A stretch of 64,000 nucleotides of DNA. Origin: Pseudomonadota bacterium. Its GTDB lineage: Bacteria > Pseudomonadota > Gammaproteobacteria > Burkholderiales > Burkholderiaceae_E. Below are positions 46,974 through 55,630 of this stretch, one piece after another. The stretch covers positions 159,208 through 223,207 of the forward strand of contig JAEWFA010000065.1 of NCBI GenBank assembly GCA_023389055.1, written 5' to 3'. Made by a program: the position numbers and the translations under genes. Below the pieces are notes generated by a model that saw only the letters and a list, made by a program, of their open reading frames with translations, was not told the origin of the DNA and did no database searches. Within the stretch, counting starts at the first letter, position 1; every line of letters starts with the position of its first letter.

Positions 46974-47594
46974 ATGGCCAAGGTTCTCGTCCTCTACTAC
47001 TCGTCCTACGGTCACATCGAGCAGATGGCCTACGCGGTCGCCGAAGGCGCGCGCGAAGCCGGCGCGCAGGTCGACGTGATGCGCGTCCCCGAACTCGTTC
47101 CGCCGGAGGTGGCGAAGGCTTCGCACTTCAAGCTCGACCAGGAAGCGCCGGTGGCGACGATCGAGCAGCTCGCGCAGTACGATGCGATCGTCGTGGGCAC
47201 CGGCACGCGCTTCGGTCGGATGTCGTCGCAGATGGCGAACTTCCTCGACCAGGCCGGTGGGCTTTGGGCGCGCGGCGCGCTGAATGGAAAGGTAGGCGGC
47301 GCGTTCACGTCGAGTGCCACGCAGCACGGCGGCAACGAGGCGACGCTGTTCTCGATCCTTGTCAACCTCATGCACTTCGGCATGGTGACGGTGGGGCTGC
47401 CGTACAGTTACCAGGGGCAGACGAAGATCGACGAGGTCGTGGGCGGCAGTCCTTACGGGGCGACGACGATCGCCGGGGGTGACGGTTCGCGCCAGCCTTC
47501 CGAGACCGAGCTCGGCGGCGCTCGTTTTCAGGGCAAGACGATCGCCGAAGTCGCGATCAAGCTGTTCGGCCGAGGGCAGTTGACGAAGGAGTGA
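46974..47594 (+). CDS. wrbA: NAD(P)H:quinone oxidoreductase WrbA
   Basis: A protein of 206 residues of the flavodoxin-like WrbA family. The FMN-binding loop is VLYYSSYGHIEQMA at the start; GTRFGRMSSQMANFLDQAGGLW and the conserved GGSPYGATTIAGGDGSRQPSE are diagnostic of WrbA. The enzyme reduces quinones by two electrons to avoid semiquinone radicals. CAGGAG precedes the ATG. It is followed after four bases by ribA, an unusual partnership; ribA makes the flavin precursor, which may be a reason for the linkage. Confidence 0.96.
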   Translation: MAKVLVLYYSSYGHIEQMAYAVAEGAREAGAQVDVMRVPELVPPEVAKASHFKLDQEAPVATIEQLAQYDAIVVGTGTRFGRMSSQMANFLDQAGGLWARGALNGKVGGAFTSSATQHGGNEATLFSILVNLMHFGMVTVGLPYSYQGQTKIDEVVGGSPYGATTIAGGDGSRQPSETELGGARFQGKTIAEVAIKLFGRGQLTKE

Positions 47595-47598
47595 TTGG

Positions 47599-48240
47599 AT
47601 GGACGAAGTCGCCGCCGGAAAAGTCGCCACGCACATCGAACATGTGGGTTCCTGCGTGCTTCCCACTGCGTGGGCGACCTTCCGTCTGCACGGCTTCGTC
47701 GATCCCGACACCGGCGCGGAGCATGTCGCGCTGGTGCTGGGCGCGGTCGATGACGGCGTCCCGGTCCTCGCACGCGTGCATTCCGAATGTCTTACCGGCG
47801 ATGCGCTGTTCAGTCGGCGCTGCGACTGCGGCGCGCAATTGCAGGAGGCGATGCAGCGCGTGGCCGCGGAAGGTCGCGGCGTCGTGCTGTACCTGCGGCA
47901 GGAGGGGCGCGGCATCGGACTGATGAACAAGATCCGCGCCTACGGCTTGCAGGACTGCGGCGCCGACACCGTCGATGCGAACCTGGCCCTCGGCTTCGAC
48001 GCCGATCTGCGTCGGTACGACGTGTGTCGTCCGATGCTCGAGCACCTCGGCGTGCGCTCGCTTCGATTGATGACCAACAGTCCGGCGAAGGTGGAGGCGA
48101 TTCGCGCATCGGGCGTCGAAGTTGCCGAGCGTGTCGGCATCGAAGTCGGGCTCGATTCGTCGAACCTGCGTTACCTGCGCACGAAGCAGGCGCGCATGGG
48201 GCATCTGTTCTCGACGATCGAGGACGAGACGCAGGGCTGA
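47599..48240 (+). CDS. ribA: GTP cyclohydrolase II
   Basis: A protein of 213 residues. The zinc site is Cys-x10-Cys-x-Cys in SECLTGDALFSRRCDCG, the GTP loop is LRQEGRGIGLMNKIRAYGLQD, and the last motif is TNSPAKVEA. This is the stand-alone RibA of about 200 residues rather than the bifunctional RibBA. It converts GTP to the pyrimidine precursor of riboflavin. It directly follows wrbA, so both are co-expressed. Confidence 0.95.
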   Translation: MDEVAAGKVATHIEHVGSCVLPTAWATFRLHGFVDPDTGAEHVALVLGAVDDGVPVLARVHSECLTGDALFSRRCDCGAQLQEAMQRVAAEGRGVVLYLRQEGRGIGLMNKIRAYGLQDCGADTVDANLALGFDADLRRYDVCRPMLEHLGVRSLRLMTNSPAKVEAIRASGVEVAERVGIEVGLDSSNLRYLRTKQARMGHLFSTIEDETQG

Positions 48241-48289
48241 GGGCAAATGGCGCAGCGGTGTTCCGTTGCGCAACTCCGCTACGGCAAGC

Positions 48290-48925
48290 TCACCCTTGCC
48301 GTGACGCCACGCATTGCGCGCGCGTCGACGCGACGTCTTCGCTGCCCGGCTGCGCGCACGCCTGCAGTCGCGCCGCGGCAGCGGCGTGGCCCTGCTCGGC
48401 CGCTTGTCGCAGCCAGTGCGCGGCCGCCGTTTCGTCGCCCTGTTCGAGCAGCAGTTGCGCCAGTTCGTATTGTGCGGGCGCGTGACCGAGCGCCGCCGCA
48501 TTGAAGAAGTGCGCGGCCGCGCGGTGCTTGTCCTGCTCGACGCCCGTGCCGTGCAGGTACATCTGCCCGAGTTCCCAGCTTGCCTGCACTTCCTCGAGAC
48601 TCATGCCGACTGCGCGGGCGAACCATTCGCGCGCTTCGACGGGACGCTGCTCCTGCAGGTAGAGCTTGCCGGCCCAATAGGCGGCGTTCGCGTCGCCTGC
48701 GCGCGCAGCCTGCTTGTACCAGCGCACGGCCTGCGTCCAGTCGCGGTGCACGCCGAAGCCGGTGCGGTAGTAGTGGCCGGCGCGCAGCATGTCGCGCACC
48801 GTTCCCTTCTCGGCGGAGGTGATTGCGGCGATCGCCAGTCCCTGCCAGTCCTGCATCGGTACCTGGGCCTGCGAGGTCGAGAGCATCGTCGCCGACAGGG
48901 CGATCGCGAGGTAAAGGCGCTTCAT
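48290..48925 (-). CDS. Sel1-repeat protein with signal peptide
   Basis: A protein of 211 residues. A signal peptide (YLAIALSATMLSTSQAQ) leads to an exported domain of about four to five Sel1/TPR-like repeats (DMLRAGHYYRTGFGVHRDW, AAYWAGKLYLQEQRP, ASWELGQMYLHGTGVEQD, AQYELAQLLLEQGDE). Such alpha-alpha repeats bind other proteins. A function in the periplasm is not known. The gene is convergent with ribA and stands alone. Confidence 0.85.
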   Translation of the reverse strand: MKRLYLAIALSATMLSTSQAQVPMQDWQGLAIAAITSAEKGTVRDMLRAGHYYRTGFGVHRDWTQAVRWYKQAARAGDANAAYWAGKLYLQEQRPVEAREWFARAVGMSLEEVQASWELGQMYLHGTGVEQDKHRAAAHFFNAAALGHAPAQYELAQLLLEQGDETAAAHWLRQAAEQGHAAAAARLQACAQPGSEDVASTRAQCVASRQG

Positions 48926-49044
48926 GAGGGGCGGCTCTTGGATTCGGTTTGAGATAACGCAGCGCGCCCTGCAAGAGCAGGGCTGCGAGCGCACCTTTCG
49001 ATCCAGTCTGCCGACCGTTGTGGCCGCGGGCATCCGAATGTGAA

Positions 49045-49066
49045 ACCGGCATATCGATATGCCGGT
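49045..49066. repeat. 22-bp perfect palindrome
   Basis: ACCGGCATATC joined to its exact inverse, centred on ATCGAT, in the 176-base gap between the aldehyde dehydrogenase and Sel1 genes, both on the minus strand. On that strand the hairpin is followed by TTTCAC, so it could be a terminator of the dehydrogenase gene or an operator of the Sel1 gene. Confidence 0.6.
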
Positions 49067-49101
49067 GCGGAACCGCTTCGCCTGGACCGCCCGCGAGCTG
49101 G

Positions 49102-50556
49102 TCACCCGTAATTGATCACCAGGTGCCGGATCTCGCTCATCTCCTCCATCGCATAGCGCGTTCCCTCGCGTCCGAAGCCCGATTCCTTCCATCCGCCGAA
49201 GGGCATGTTGTCGATCCGGTAGATCGGCACATCGTTGATCATCAGTCCGCCGACTTCCCATTCGTCGATTGCGCGAAAGGCGCGTCGAAGATCCTGCGTG
49301 AAGATTCCGCCTTGCAGCCCGTAGCGTGAATCGGCGGCGCGAGCGACCGCTTCGTCGAAGCCGTCGTAGGCGTTCACGGTGAGCACGGGCCCGAAGATCT
49401 CCTCGTCCTCGACTTTCATTCCGCGACGCGTGCCGGTGAGCACGGTCGGCTGCACGACGGCGCGCTCGCGCCGGCCGCCAGCGAGCACCCGCGCGCCTTG
49501 CGAAACCGCTTCGTCGACCCACGACTGGATGCGCTTCGCGGCACCTTCGTCGATCACCGGGCCGACGTCGACGCCTTCGTCGAGCGGGTTGCCGACGCGG
49601 CATGCCTGGACCTTCGCGACGAGCTTCTCGATGAACGCGTGCTCGACGCTTCGCTGCACGAGGATGCGCTGAACACCGATGCAGTACTGGCCGCCGTAGA
49701 CGACACCTCCGCGCACGCAGCGCGCCGCGGCGTAGTCGAGGTCGGCATCCTCGGCGACGATCACGGCGCCGTTGCCGCCGAGCTCCAGCGCGACCTTCTT
49801 GCGTCCCGCGATGTCCTTGATGTGCCAGCCGACTTTCGCGCTGCCGGTGAAGCTGACCATCGCGAAGCGCTCGTCGCGAACCATCTTCTCGGCGAGCGGC
49901 ACCGGGCAGTGGCAGACTTCGAACGCCCCCTCGGGCAGCCCGGCCTCGACGAACACTTCCTGCAACAGGCGCGCGGTGAGCGGCGTCTGCGGCGCGGGCT
50001 TGAGCACCACCGCGTTGCCGACGGCGAGCGCTGGTGCGACCTTGTGCAGCACGAGGTTCAGCGGAAAGTTGAACGGCGCGATCGCGAGCACGAGGCCGAT
50101 CGGATAGCGGCGCGCCAGCCCGACGCGCCTGCGCACCTTCGCGAGCGCGTCGACGTCGAGCCCGTCCAGCGACAGCGCACGGCCGCTGGCGTCGGTCGTC
50201 TGGTACTCGAAGACGCCGGCGTCCATGTCGAGCGGCACTTCCTCGCCGCCGAAACGGCGCGCCTCGGCCGCCGCGTTCGCCAGGTTGAAAGTTGCCCGCG
50301 AGACCTCGCCGCGCGCGTCGTACAGCGGCTTTCCCGCCTCGGCGGCGATCAGCTTCACGAACTCGTCGCGCCGCTTGCGCACGAGCAGCGACGCTCGATC
50401 GAGCACGTCCGCGCGCGCGAAGCGCGGCAGGCGCCTGAGGGTCGCGAACGCGCGTTGCGCGCGCGCGATCGACGCTTCGATCTCGGCTTCGCCGGACAGC
50501 GGCATGTGGCCTACCACTGCGCCGTCGTAGGGGGAAAGAATGGCCTCGGTCTGCAT
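49102..50556 (-). CDS. Aldehyde dehydrogenase family protein
   Basis: A protein of 484 residues. It has IAPFNFPLNLV, the NAD site GSAKVGWHI, general-base Glu258 in ALELGGNGAVIV and catalytic Cys292 in YGGQYCIGVQ, all in place. It belongs to the ALDH group that includes phosphonoacetaldehyde and sulfolactaldehyde dehydrogenases. A stretch of about 25 residues (around 117-145) containing TTDASGRALSLDGLDVD is longer than in typical members. The MQTEAIL start (50556) is chosen by homology; Met codons at 50586 and 50601 are also in frame. It is divergent from a LysR gene, suggesting LysR control. Confidence 0.9.
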   Translation of the reverse strand: MQTEAILSPYDGAVVGHMPLSGEAEIEASIARAQRAFATLRRLPRFARADVLDRASLLVRKRRDEFVKLIAAEAGKPLYDARGEVSRATFNLANAAAEARRFGGEEVPLDMDAGVFEYQTTDASGRALSLDGLDVDALAKVRRRVGLARRYPIGLVLAIAPFNFPLNLVLHKVAPALAVGNAVVLKPAPQTPLTARLLQEVFVEAGLPEGAFEVCHCPVPLAEKMVRDERFAMVSFTGSAKVGWHIKDIAGRKKVALELGGNGAVIVAEDADLDYAAARCVRGGVVYGGQYCIGVQRILVQRSVEHAFIEKLVAKVQACRVGNPLDEGVDVGPVIDEGAAKRIQSWVDEAVSQGARVLAGGRRERAVVQPTVLTGTRRGMKVEDEEIFGPVLTVNAYDGFDEAVARAADSRYGLQGGIFTQDLRRAFRAIDEWEVGGLMINDVPIYRIDNMPFGGWKESGFGREGTRYAMEEMSEIRHLVINYG

Positions 50557-50613
50557 CTTCGTCTCGTTCGTGTCGATCGTTACCATTGCGCCGTCGAGCA
50601 ACGGAGGTGTGGG

Positions 50614-51573
50614 TTGATCGAGACGGCGAGTCTAAGGTACTTCCGCGAGGTCGCGCGGCAGGGTTCGTTGCGGCGCGCGGCCGAACGTCTGTTCGTGGCG
50701 CAGAGCGCGATCAGCCGCCAGATCGGCGCGCTCGAGGAGGAACTCGGCGTGCAGCTGTTCGAGCGCCGCTCGCGCGGGATGGCGCCGACCGCCGCCGGAC
50801 GCCTGCTGCTGGAGTTCACCGACGACACCCGCGTGCGCTTCGACGCGCTGCGCGCGCAGATTCACGAGTACGAAGCGCTGCACCGGGGGCACGTCGAGAT
50901 CGCCTGCGTCGAGGGGCTGCTCGCCGGGTTGATGCCGGCTTTCACCGAGCGCTTTCTCGCCGAGCACGAAGGGCTCGACCTCACCGTCTCGGCCTACGGT
51001 TCGCAACGGGTGGCGGAGGTGGTTGCCGAGCACGAGGTCGACTTCGGCATCGTCTTCGGCGGCTCGCCGCGTCGCGACCTGCTCGAGCTCGCCTTCATGA
51101 ACCAGCCGCTGTGCGCGATCGTCCACCCCGGCCATTCGCTCGCGCGCAAGCGCAGCTGTCGTCTCGCCGACGTCGCGCCCTGGCCGATCGTGCTTCCGAA
51201 CCGTTCGTTCGGGATTCGCCAGCTGGTCGAACGCGTGCGTGCGATGCACCGTCTCGAGTTGCGTGCGGTCGTCGAGACCAACACGCTCGCCTTCGCCTGG
51301 CGTCTCGTGCTCGGCAGCGACCGCGTCACGTTCCTGCCGCTCGACTCGGTTCATGCCGAGGTCGCCGACGGACGGCTCGTCGCGGTTCCGCTCGACGAGC
51401 CGCTGCTGAGCGCCACCCGCGTGACGCTCGTCGCGAGCGCAGCGCGAAGCCCGTCGCCCGCGGCCGCCGCCGCCGCCAGTTGCATGAAGGAGATGATGTC
51501 GAGCGACGCGAAGCGCGCGCGCAGCGGCCGCGACAAGCGGCGGGCCCCCGCTTCCCGCTCTCGGCGCGCCTGA
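50614..51573 (+). CDS. LysR-family transcriptional regulator
   Basis: A protein of 319 residues. The N-terminal winged helix (LRYFREVARQGSLRRAAERL, VAQSAISRQIGALEEELGVQLFERR) is followed by the effector domain with hinge strand VEIACVEGLLAG, ligand-pocket motif FGIVFGG and a Ser/Ala/Arg-rich tail of about 40 residues. It begins at a TTG at 50614 with GGAGGTG upstream. The aldehyde dehydrogenase gene is divergent with 57 bases between starts and is its probable target; the liv genes of cluster A follow downstream. Confidence 0.93.
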   Translation: MIETASLRYFREVARQGSLRRAAERLFVAQSAISRQIGALEEELGVQLFERRSRGMAPTAAGRLLLEFTDDTRVRFDALRAQIHEYEALHRGHVEIACVEGLLAGLMPAFTERFLAEHEGLDLTVSAYGSQRVAEVVAEHEVDFGIVFGGSPRRDLLELAFMNQPLCAIVHPGHSLARKRSCRLADVAPWPIVLPNRSFGIRQLVERVRAMHRLELRAVVETNTLAFAWRLVLGSDRVTFLPLDSVHAEVADGRLVAVPLDEPLLSATRVTLVASAARSPSPAAAAAASCMKEMMSSDAKRARSGRDKRRAPASRSRRA

Positions 51574-51690
51574 ATCGTTCGAATTTCGAGAACGCTACGC
51601 TCGCAATTCGGCGTTTCCCGGCAACCGGTCGCTCCGCTAGACTCGATCTCCGAACGACGCCCACAGACGTCGCCACGACCCGGAGACACC

Positions 51691-52908
51691 ATGACCACAC
51701 GCTCGATTCGTCGCGCTCTCGCCTGCGCCGCTGCCGCGGCAGCGCCATTCGTACTCTGCACGAACGCGGCCGCGCAGGAAACGATCCGCTTCGGCGCGCC
51801 GCTGCCGCTCACCGGAGCGCTCGCCCCCGAAGCCCTGAAGCAGCAGCAGGGCTACGACCTGTGGGCCGAGCAGGTCAACAAGGCCGGCGGCATCGACGTG
51901 GGCGGCAAGAAGATGAAGGTGGAGATCGTCTACACCGACTACCAGTCGAACACGCCGCGCGCGGTGCAGGCGGCCGAGCAGCTGATCACGCAGGAGAAGG
52001 TGAACTTCCTGTTCTCGCCTTTCGGTTCGGGCGCTGCGAAGGCGGCGAGCACGGTCAGCGAGAAGTACAAGATGCCGACGATCGCCTCGACGGCGTCGTC
52101 GGCGCAGGTCTACGACCAGGGCTACAAGTACCTGTTCGGCACCTTCACCCCGAACGACACGCTCACGACGCCGCTTACGCAGATCGTCTCGCAGAAGGCG
52201 CCGAACGTGAAGCGCGTGGCGATCATCGCGCGCAACGATCTCTTCCCGCTGGCCATCGCGCAGGAAATGGAGAAGTCGGCGAAGAAGAACAGCCTCGAGG
52301 TCGCGATGTTCGAGAAGTACGCGATCAACACGATGGACCATTCGTCGGCGCTCGCGCAGGTGAAGGCGGCCAACGCCGACTGGATCTTCGTCACCGGCTA
52401 CATCAACGACCTCGTGCTGATCCGCAAGCAGATGGCCGACCAGCGCATCGGCGCCCCGGTGGTCACGATGATCGCCGGGCCGGCGTACCAGGAGTTCATC
52501 GATGCGGCCGGCACAGGCGCCGAGAACATCAGCAGCGCCGCGTGGTGGCACCCCGCGGTGCGCTACCAGGGCAAGGACATCTTCGGCACCGCCGACAACT
52601 ACGTGAAGCTGTTCCGGGCGAAGTACAACGCCACGCCCGACTACGCGCAAGCTTCGTCGTCGGTATCGGGTGCGCTGTTCCAGATGGCGATCGAGAAGGC
52701 CGGTTCGCTCGACCGCGAGAAGGTGCGCGACGCGCTGGCCAACATGAACGTCGTCACGTTCTGGGGGCCGGTGCACTTCGGCCCGAACGGGCAGATCGAC
52801 TCGCTCGAGCCGCCGGTGTTCCAGATCCAGGGCGGCAAGGCGGTCGTCGTGCATCCGCCGGAGATCCGGCAGGGCGAGTTCAAGCTCGGCGTCGGCACGC
52901 AGCAGTGA
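51691..52908 (+). CDS. Branched-chain-type ABC transporter binding protein (LivK-like), cluster A
   Basis: A protein of 405 residues with a signal peptide (residues 1-28, SIRRALACAAAAAAPF). The mature part has the periplasmic binding fold of family Peripla_BP_6: TIRFGAPLPLTGALAPE, WAEQVNKAGGIDVGGKKM, FLFSPFGSG and TGYINDLVLIRKQM. Despite the Liv name such proteins often bind aromatic acids, amides or urea. First gene of a five-gene operon livKHMGF; ATG preceded by CCGGAGACACC. Confidence 0.94.
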   Translation: MTTRSIRRALACAAAAAAPFVLCTNAAAQETIRFGAPLPLTGALAPEALKQQQGYDLWAEQVNKAGGIDVGGKKMKVEIVYTDYQSNTPRAVQAAEQLITQEKVNFLFSPFGSGAAKAASTVSEKYKMPTIASTASSAQVYDQGYKYLFGTFTPNDTLTTPLTQIVSQKAPNVKRVAIIARNDLFPLAIAQEMEKSAKKNSLEVAMFEKYAINTMDHSSALAQVKAANADWIFVTGYINDLVLIRKQMADQRIGAPVVTMIAGPAYQEFIDAAGTGAENISSAAWWHPAVRYQGKDIFGTADNYVKLFRAKYNATPDYAQASSSVSGALFQMAIEKAGSLDREKVRDALANMNVVTFWGPVHFGPNGQIDSLEPPVFQIQGGKAVVVHPPEIRQGEFKLGVGTQQ

Positions 52909-52973
52909 GCGACGCAGGCGCGCTCCGGTAACGGGGCGCGCTGCTCGCGCTCGCGTCTTTCCCGGCGGATCCG

Positions 52974-53837
52974 ATGCTCCTGCAGATCCTCGTCAACGGC
53001 GCCGTGCTCGGCTGCCTGTATGCGTGCATCGCGGCCGGCTTCTCGCTCGTCTGGGGCGTGCTCAACGTGATCAACCTGATGCACGGTTCGTTCATCGTGC
53101 TCGGGTCGTACCTCGCCTGGGGCGCTTACCACTCGATGGGATTCAGTCCCTGGGTGACGCTGGCGATCGCCGCCCCGTTGTTCTACCTGGTGGGCTATCT
53201 CCTGCAGCGCGGCGTGCTCAACCGGGTGATGGCTGCGCCGGTGCTCGTCACGCTCACGCTCACGTTCGGGATGGATCTGATCCTGAACAACGCGATGATC
53301 CTCGCGTTCAAGGCCGACTACCGCAAGCTGATCCTCGATCCGCCACTCGGTACGCTTGCCTGGGGCTCGATCGTCGTCCCGGTGGACCGACTCGTCGCCA
53401 CCGCCTTCGCGCTCGTGCTCACCGGCGCGCTCTACGTGCTGTTGCGCAGGACCCGGATGGGGCGCGCGATCATTGCAGTGCGACTCGACCGCGATGCGGC
53501 ACGGCTGATGGGCGTCGACGTCCCGACGACCTACGCGGCCGCCTTCGGGCTGGGCGCCGCAATGGCCGGTTGCGCCGGCGTGCTGCTCGCGCTGATCTTC
53601 CCGATCTCGCCGCTGTCGTCGATTCCGTATCTCGGCAAGGCCTTCGTCGTCTGCGTGCTCGGCGGCCTGGGCAGCGTGCCCGGCGCCGTGCTGGGCGGAC
53701 TCGTGCTGGGGCTCGTCGAGAGCTTCGGCGCACTCGCGATCGGTCCCGAGCATGCCGTGACGCTGTCGTTCGCGCTGCTGATCGGCTTCCTGATCTTCCG
53801 GCCACAGGGCCTGCTCGGAAAGCGGGGATTCGAATGA
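52974..53837 (+). CDS. Liv-type ABC permease LivH, cluster A
   Basis: A protein of 287 residues, with about eight membrane helices. The early motif VWGVLNVINLMHGSFIVLGSYLAW is diagnostic of LivH-type permeases, and GGLGSVPGAVLGGLVLGLVE is the cytoplasmic loop that contacts the ATPase. It partners with LivM encoded next. Only 65 bases separate it from the binding-protein gene, in which there is no strong terminator. Confidence 0.93.
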   Translation: MLLQILVNGAVLGCLYACIAAGFSLVWGVLNVINLMHGSFIVLGSYLAWGAYHSMGFSPWVTLAIAAPLFYLVGYLLQRGVLNRVMAAPVLVTLTLTFGMDLILNNAMILAFKADYRKLILDPPLGTLAWGSIVVPVDRLVATAFALVLTGALYVLLRRTRMGRAIIAVRLDRDAARLMGVDVPTTYAAAFGLGAAMAGCAGVLLALIFPISPLSSIPYLGKAFVVCVLGGLGSVPGAVLGGLVLGLVESFGALAIGPEHAVTLSFALLIGFLIFRPQGLLGKRGFE

Positions 53838-53874
53838 GGCGGGCAACGACGCCGCGCGATGCGGGGTGTCGCCA

Positions 53875-54888
53875 ATGAGCCGACACGCGAAGCTCGCGCT
53901 CCTCGTCGCGCTCGTCCTGCTGGCCGCGCTTCCGTGGTTCGGCGAGTCGTACACGTTGCGGCTCGGCACCACCGCCTGCATGTACGCGATCCTCGCCGTC
54001 TCGTGGAACGTCATCGGCGGGATGGCGGGCTACCCGTCGTTCGCCACCGCTGCGTTCTTCGGCATGGGGGCCTATACCGGCGGGGTGCTGCTGGCCAAGG
54101 GAGTGCCGCTTGCGTTGGCGATCGCCGCCGCCGGTGCAGCGGCATTCGCTGCAGCGATGCTGCTCGGCTGGGTGCTGCTGCGCCTGAGAGGCCACTACTT
54201 CGCGATCGCGAGCCTGGCGGTTGCGGAGGTGCTGCGCGAGTCGACCAACTCGGCGACCGATCTCACCGGCGGCGGCATGGGCTTGAACATCCCGCTCGAA
54301 CTGGGTGCCGGCGCGAGCGTGGAATACGAGGCGACGTTCTTCTTCCTCGCGATGTGGGCGTTGCTGCTCGCCTGCGTGCTCGTCGTCCTCGCCGTCGAGC
54401 GTTCGCGGGTCGGGTTCGGTCTGGCGTGCATCCGGCAGAACGAGCCGGCCGCCGACATGATCGGCGTGCACGCGACGCTGTACAAGTCGATCGCGTTCGC
54501 GCTGTCGGGCGTTTTCGTCGCGATGGCGGGGACGCTGTACGCCGGCTGGGTCCATTACATCGAGCCGCCCGACGTCTACGACATCCTGCTTGCGGTCAAG
54601 CCGATCGTGATGGTGTTGCTGGGCGGCCTGGGTTCGACCGTCGGAGCGGTGATCGGAGCGTTCGCCTTTCTCGGCATCGAGGAATTCGTCTGGCGCAACT
54701 GGCTGCAGGTGCACAGCGGCGTGCTCGGCTTCCTGATCGTCGTGCTGCTGCTGTTCCTTCCGCACGGGATGATCTCGATCGGCCGGTTCGTTCGTTGGCC
54801 GCGGCCGAAGGACGCCGGCGGCGGCGCGGTTTCCGCCACGGCAGCGCGGATGGGCGCACGCGCAGCGCGAGGAGCAAGCCGTGGCTGA
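53875..54888 (+). CDS. Liv-type ABC permease LivM, cluster A
   Basis: A protein of 337 residues, about ten helices. YAILAVSWNVIGGMAGYPSFATAAFFGMGAYTGG is the typical LivM start, and FVAMAGTLYAGWVHYIEP and GGLGSTVGAVIGAFAF follow. The C-terminal 30 residues are basic and cytoplasmic. The ATG at 53875 is preferred; a GTG nine bases upstream is also in frame. Its end overlaps the livG start by eight bases, implying coupled translation. Confidence 0.93.
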   Translation: MSRHAKLALLVALVLLAALPWFGESYTLRLGTTACMYAILAVSWNVIGGMAGYPSFATAAFFGMGAYTGGVLLAKGVPLALAIAAAGAAAFAAAMLLGWVLLRLRGHYFAIASLAVAEVLRESTNSATDLTGGGMGLNIPLELGAGASVEYEATFFFLAMWALLLACVLVVLAVERSRVGFGLACIRQNEPAADMIGVHATLYKSIAFALSGVFVAMAGTLYAGWVHYIEPPDVYDILLAVKPIVMVLLGGLGSTVGAVIGAFAFLGIEEFVWRNWLQVHSGVLGFLIVVLLLFLPHGMISIGRFVRWPRPKDAGGGAVSATAARMGARAARGASRG

Positions 54889-55630
54889 GCTGCTGCGGCT
54901 CGAGTCGGTGTCGCGCCGCTTCGGCGGCCTGCAGGCGCTCGCCGACGTCTCGTTGTCGGTCGGCGCCGGCGAGGTGCTCGGGCTGATCGGCCCCAACGGC
55001 GCCGGCAAGACGACGCTCGTGAACGTCATCACCGGAGTGCATCGCGCCAGCAGCGGTCGCGTGCTCTTCGAGGGCCGCGACATCACGCGGTTGCGCCCGT
55101 ACCGCACGGCACGCGCGGGACTCGCACGCACGTTCCAGGTCGTGCAGCCCTTCCCGGAGCTGTCGGTGCTCGACAACGTGCGGGCGGCAGCGCTGTTCTC
55201 GTCGAACGGCTCGATGCGCGAAGCGCGGCGCGTCGCCGAAGAACAGCTCTCCTTCGTCGGGCTCGCGGAGATGGCCGCGCTGCCCGCGGCGAACCTCACG
55301 CTCGCGATGCGCAAGCGCCTGGAGCTCGCGAAGGCGCTCGCGATGCACCCGAAGCTGCTGTTCCTCGACGAGGTGAACGCGGGGCTGAATTCGGCCGAGG
55401 TCGAGCAGGCGATGACGCTGATTCGCACGATTGCGGGCTCGGGCGTGACGATCGTGCTGATCGAGCATCTGATGAAGGTGGTGCTCTCGGTGTCGTCGCG
55501 CGTGGTCGTGCTGCACAACGGTGCACTGATCGCCGATGGGTCGCCCTCCGCCGTCGTGGCGGATCCCCATGTCGTCGAGGCTTACCTGGGCAAGAAGTAC
55601 GCGCAGCGCGCCGCGGAGAATGCGCAATGA
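54881..55630 (+). CDS. Liv-type ABC ATPase LivG, cluster A
   Basis: A protein of 249 residues. Walker A is IGPNGAGKTTLVNVI. The signature helix reads LTLAMRKRLELAKALAM instead of the usual LSGGQ-type or LPYGQQRR, and Walker B is LLFLDEVNAGLNS. The same degenerate signature occurs in a known LivG subgroup, so it is probably functional. GTG start at 54881. It forms the ATPase pair with LivF encoded next. Confidence 0.92.
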   Translation: MAELLRLESVSRRFGGLQALADVSLSVGAGEVLGLIGPNGAGKTTLVNVITGVHRASSGRVLFEGRDITRLRPYRTARAGLARTFQVVQPFPELSVLDNVRAAALFSSNGSMREARRVAEEQLSFVGLAEMAALPAANLTLAMRKRLELAKALAMHPKLLFLDEVNAGLNSAEVEQAMTLIRTIAGSGVTIVLIEHLMKVVLSVSSRVVVLHNGALIADGSPSAVVADPHVVEAYLGKKYAQRAAENAQ

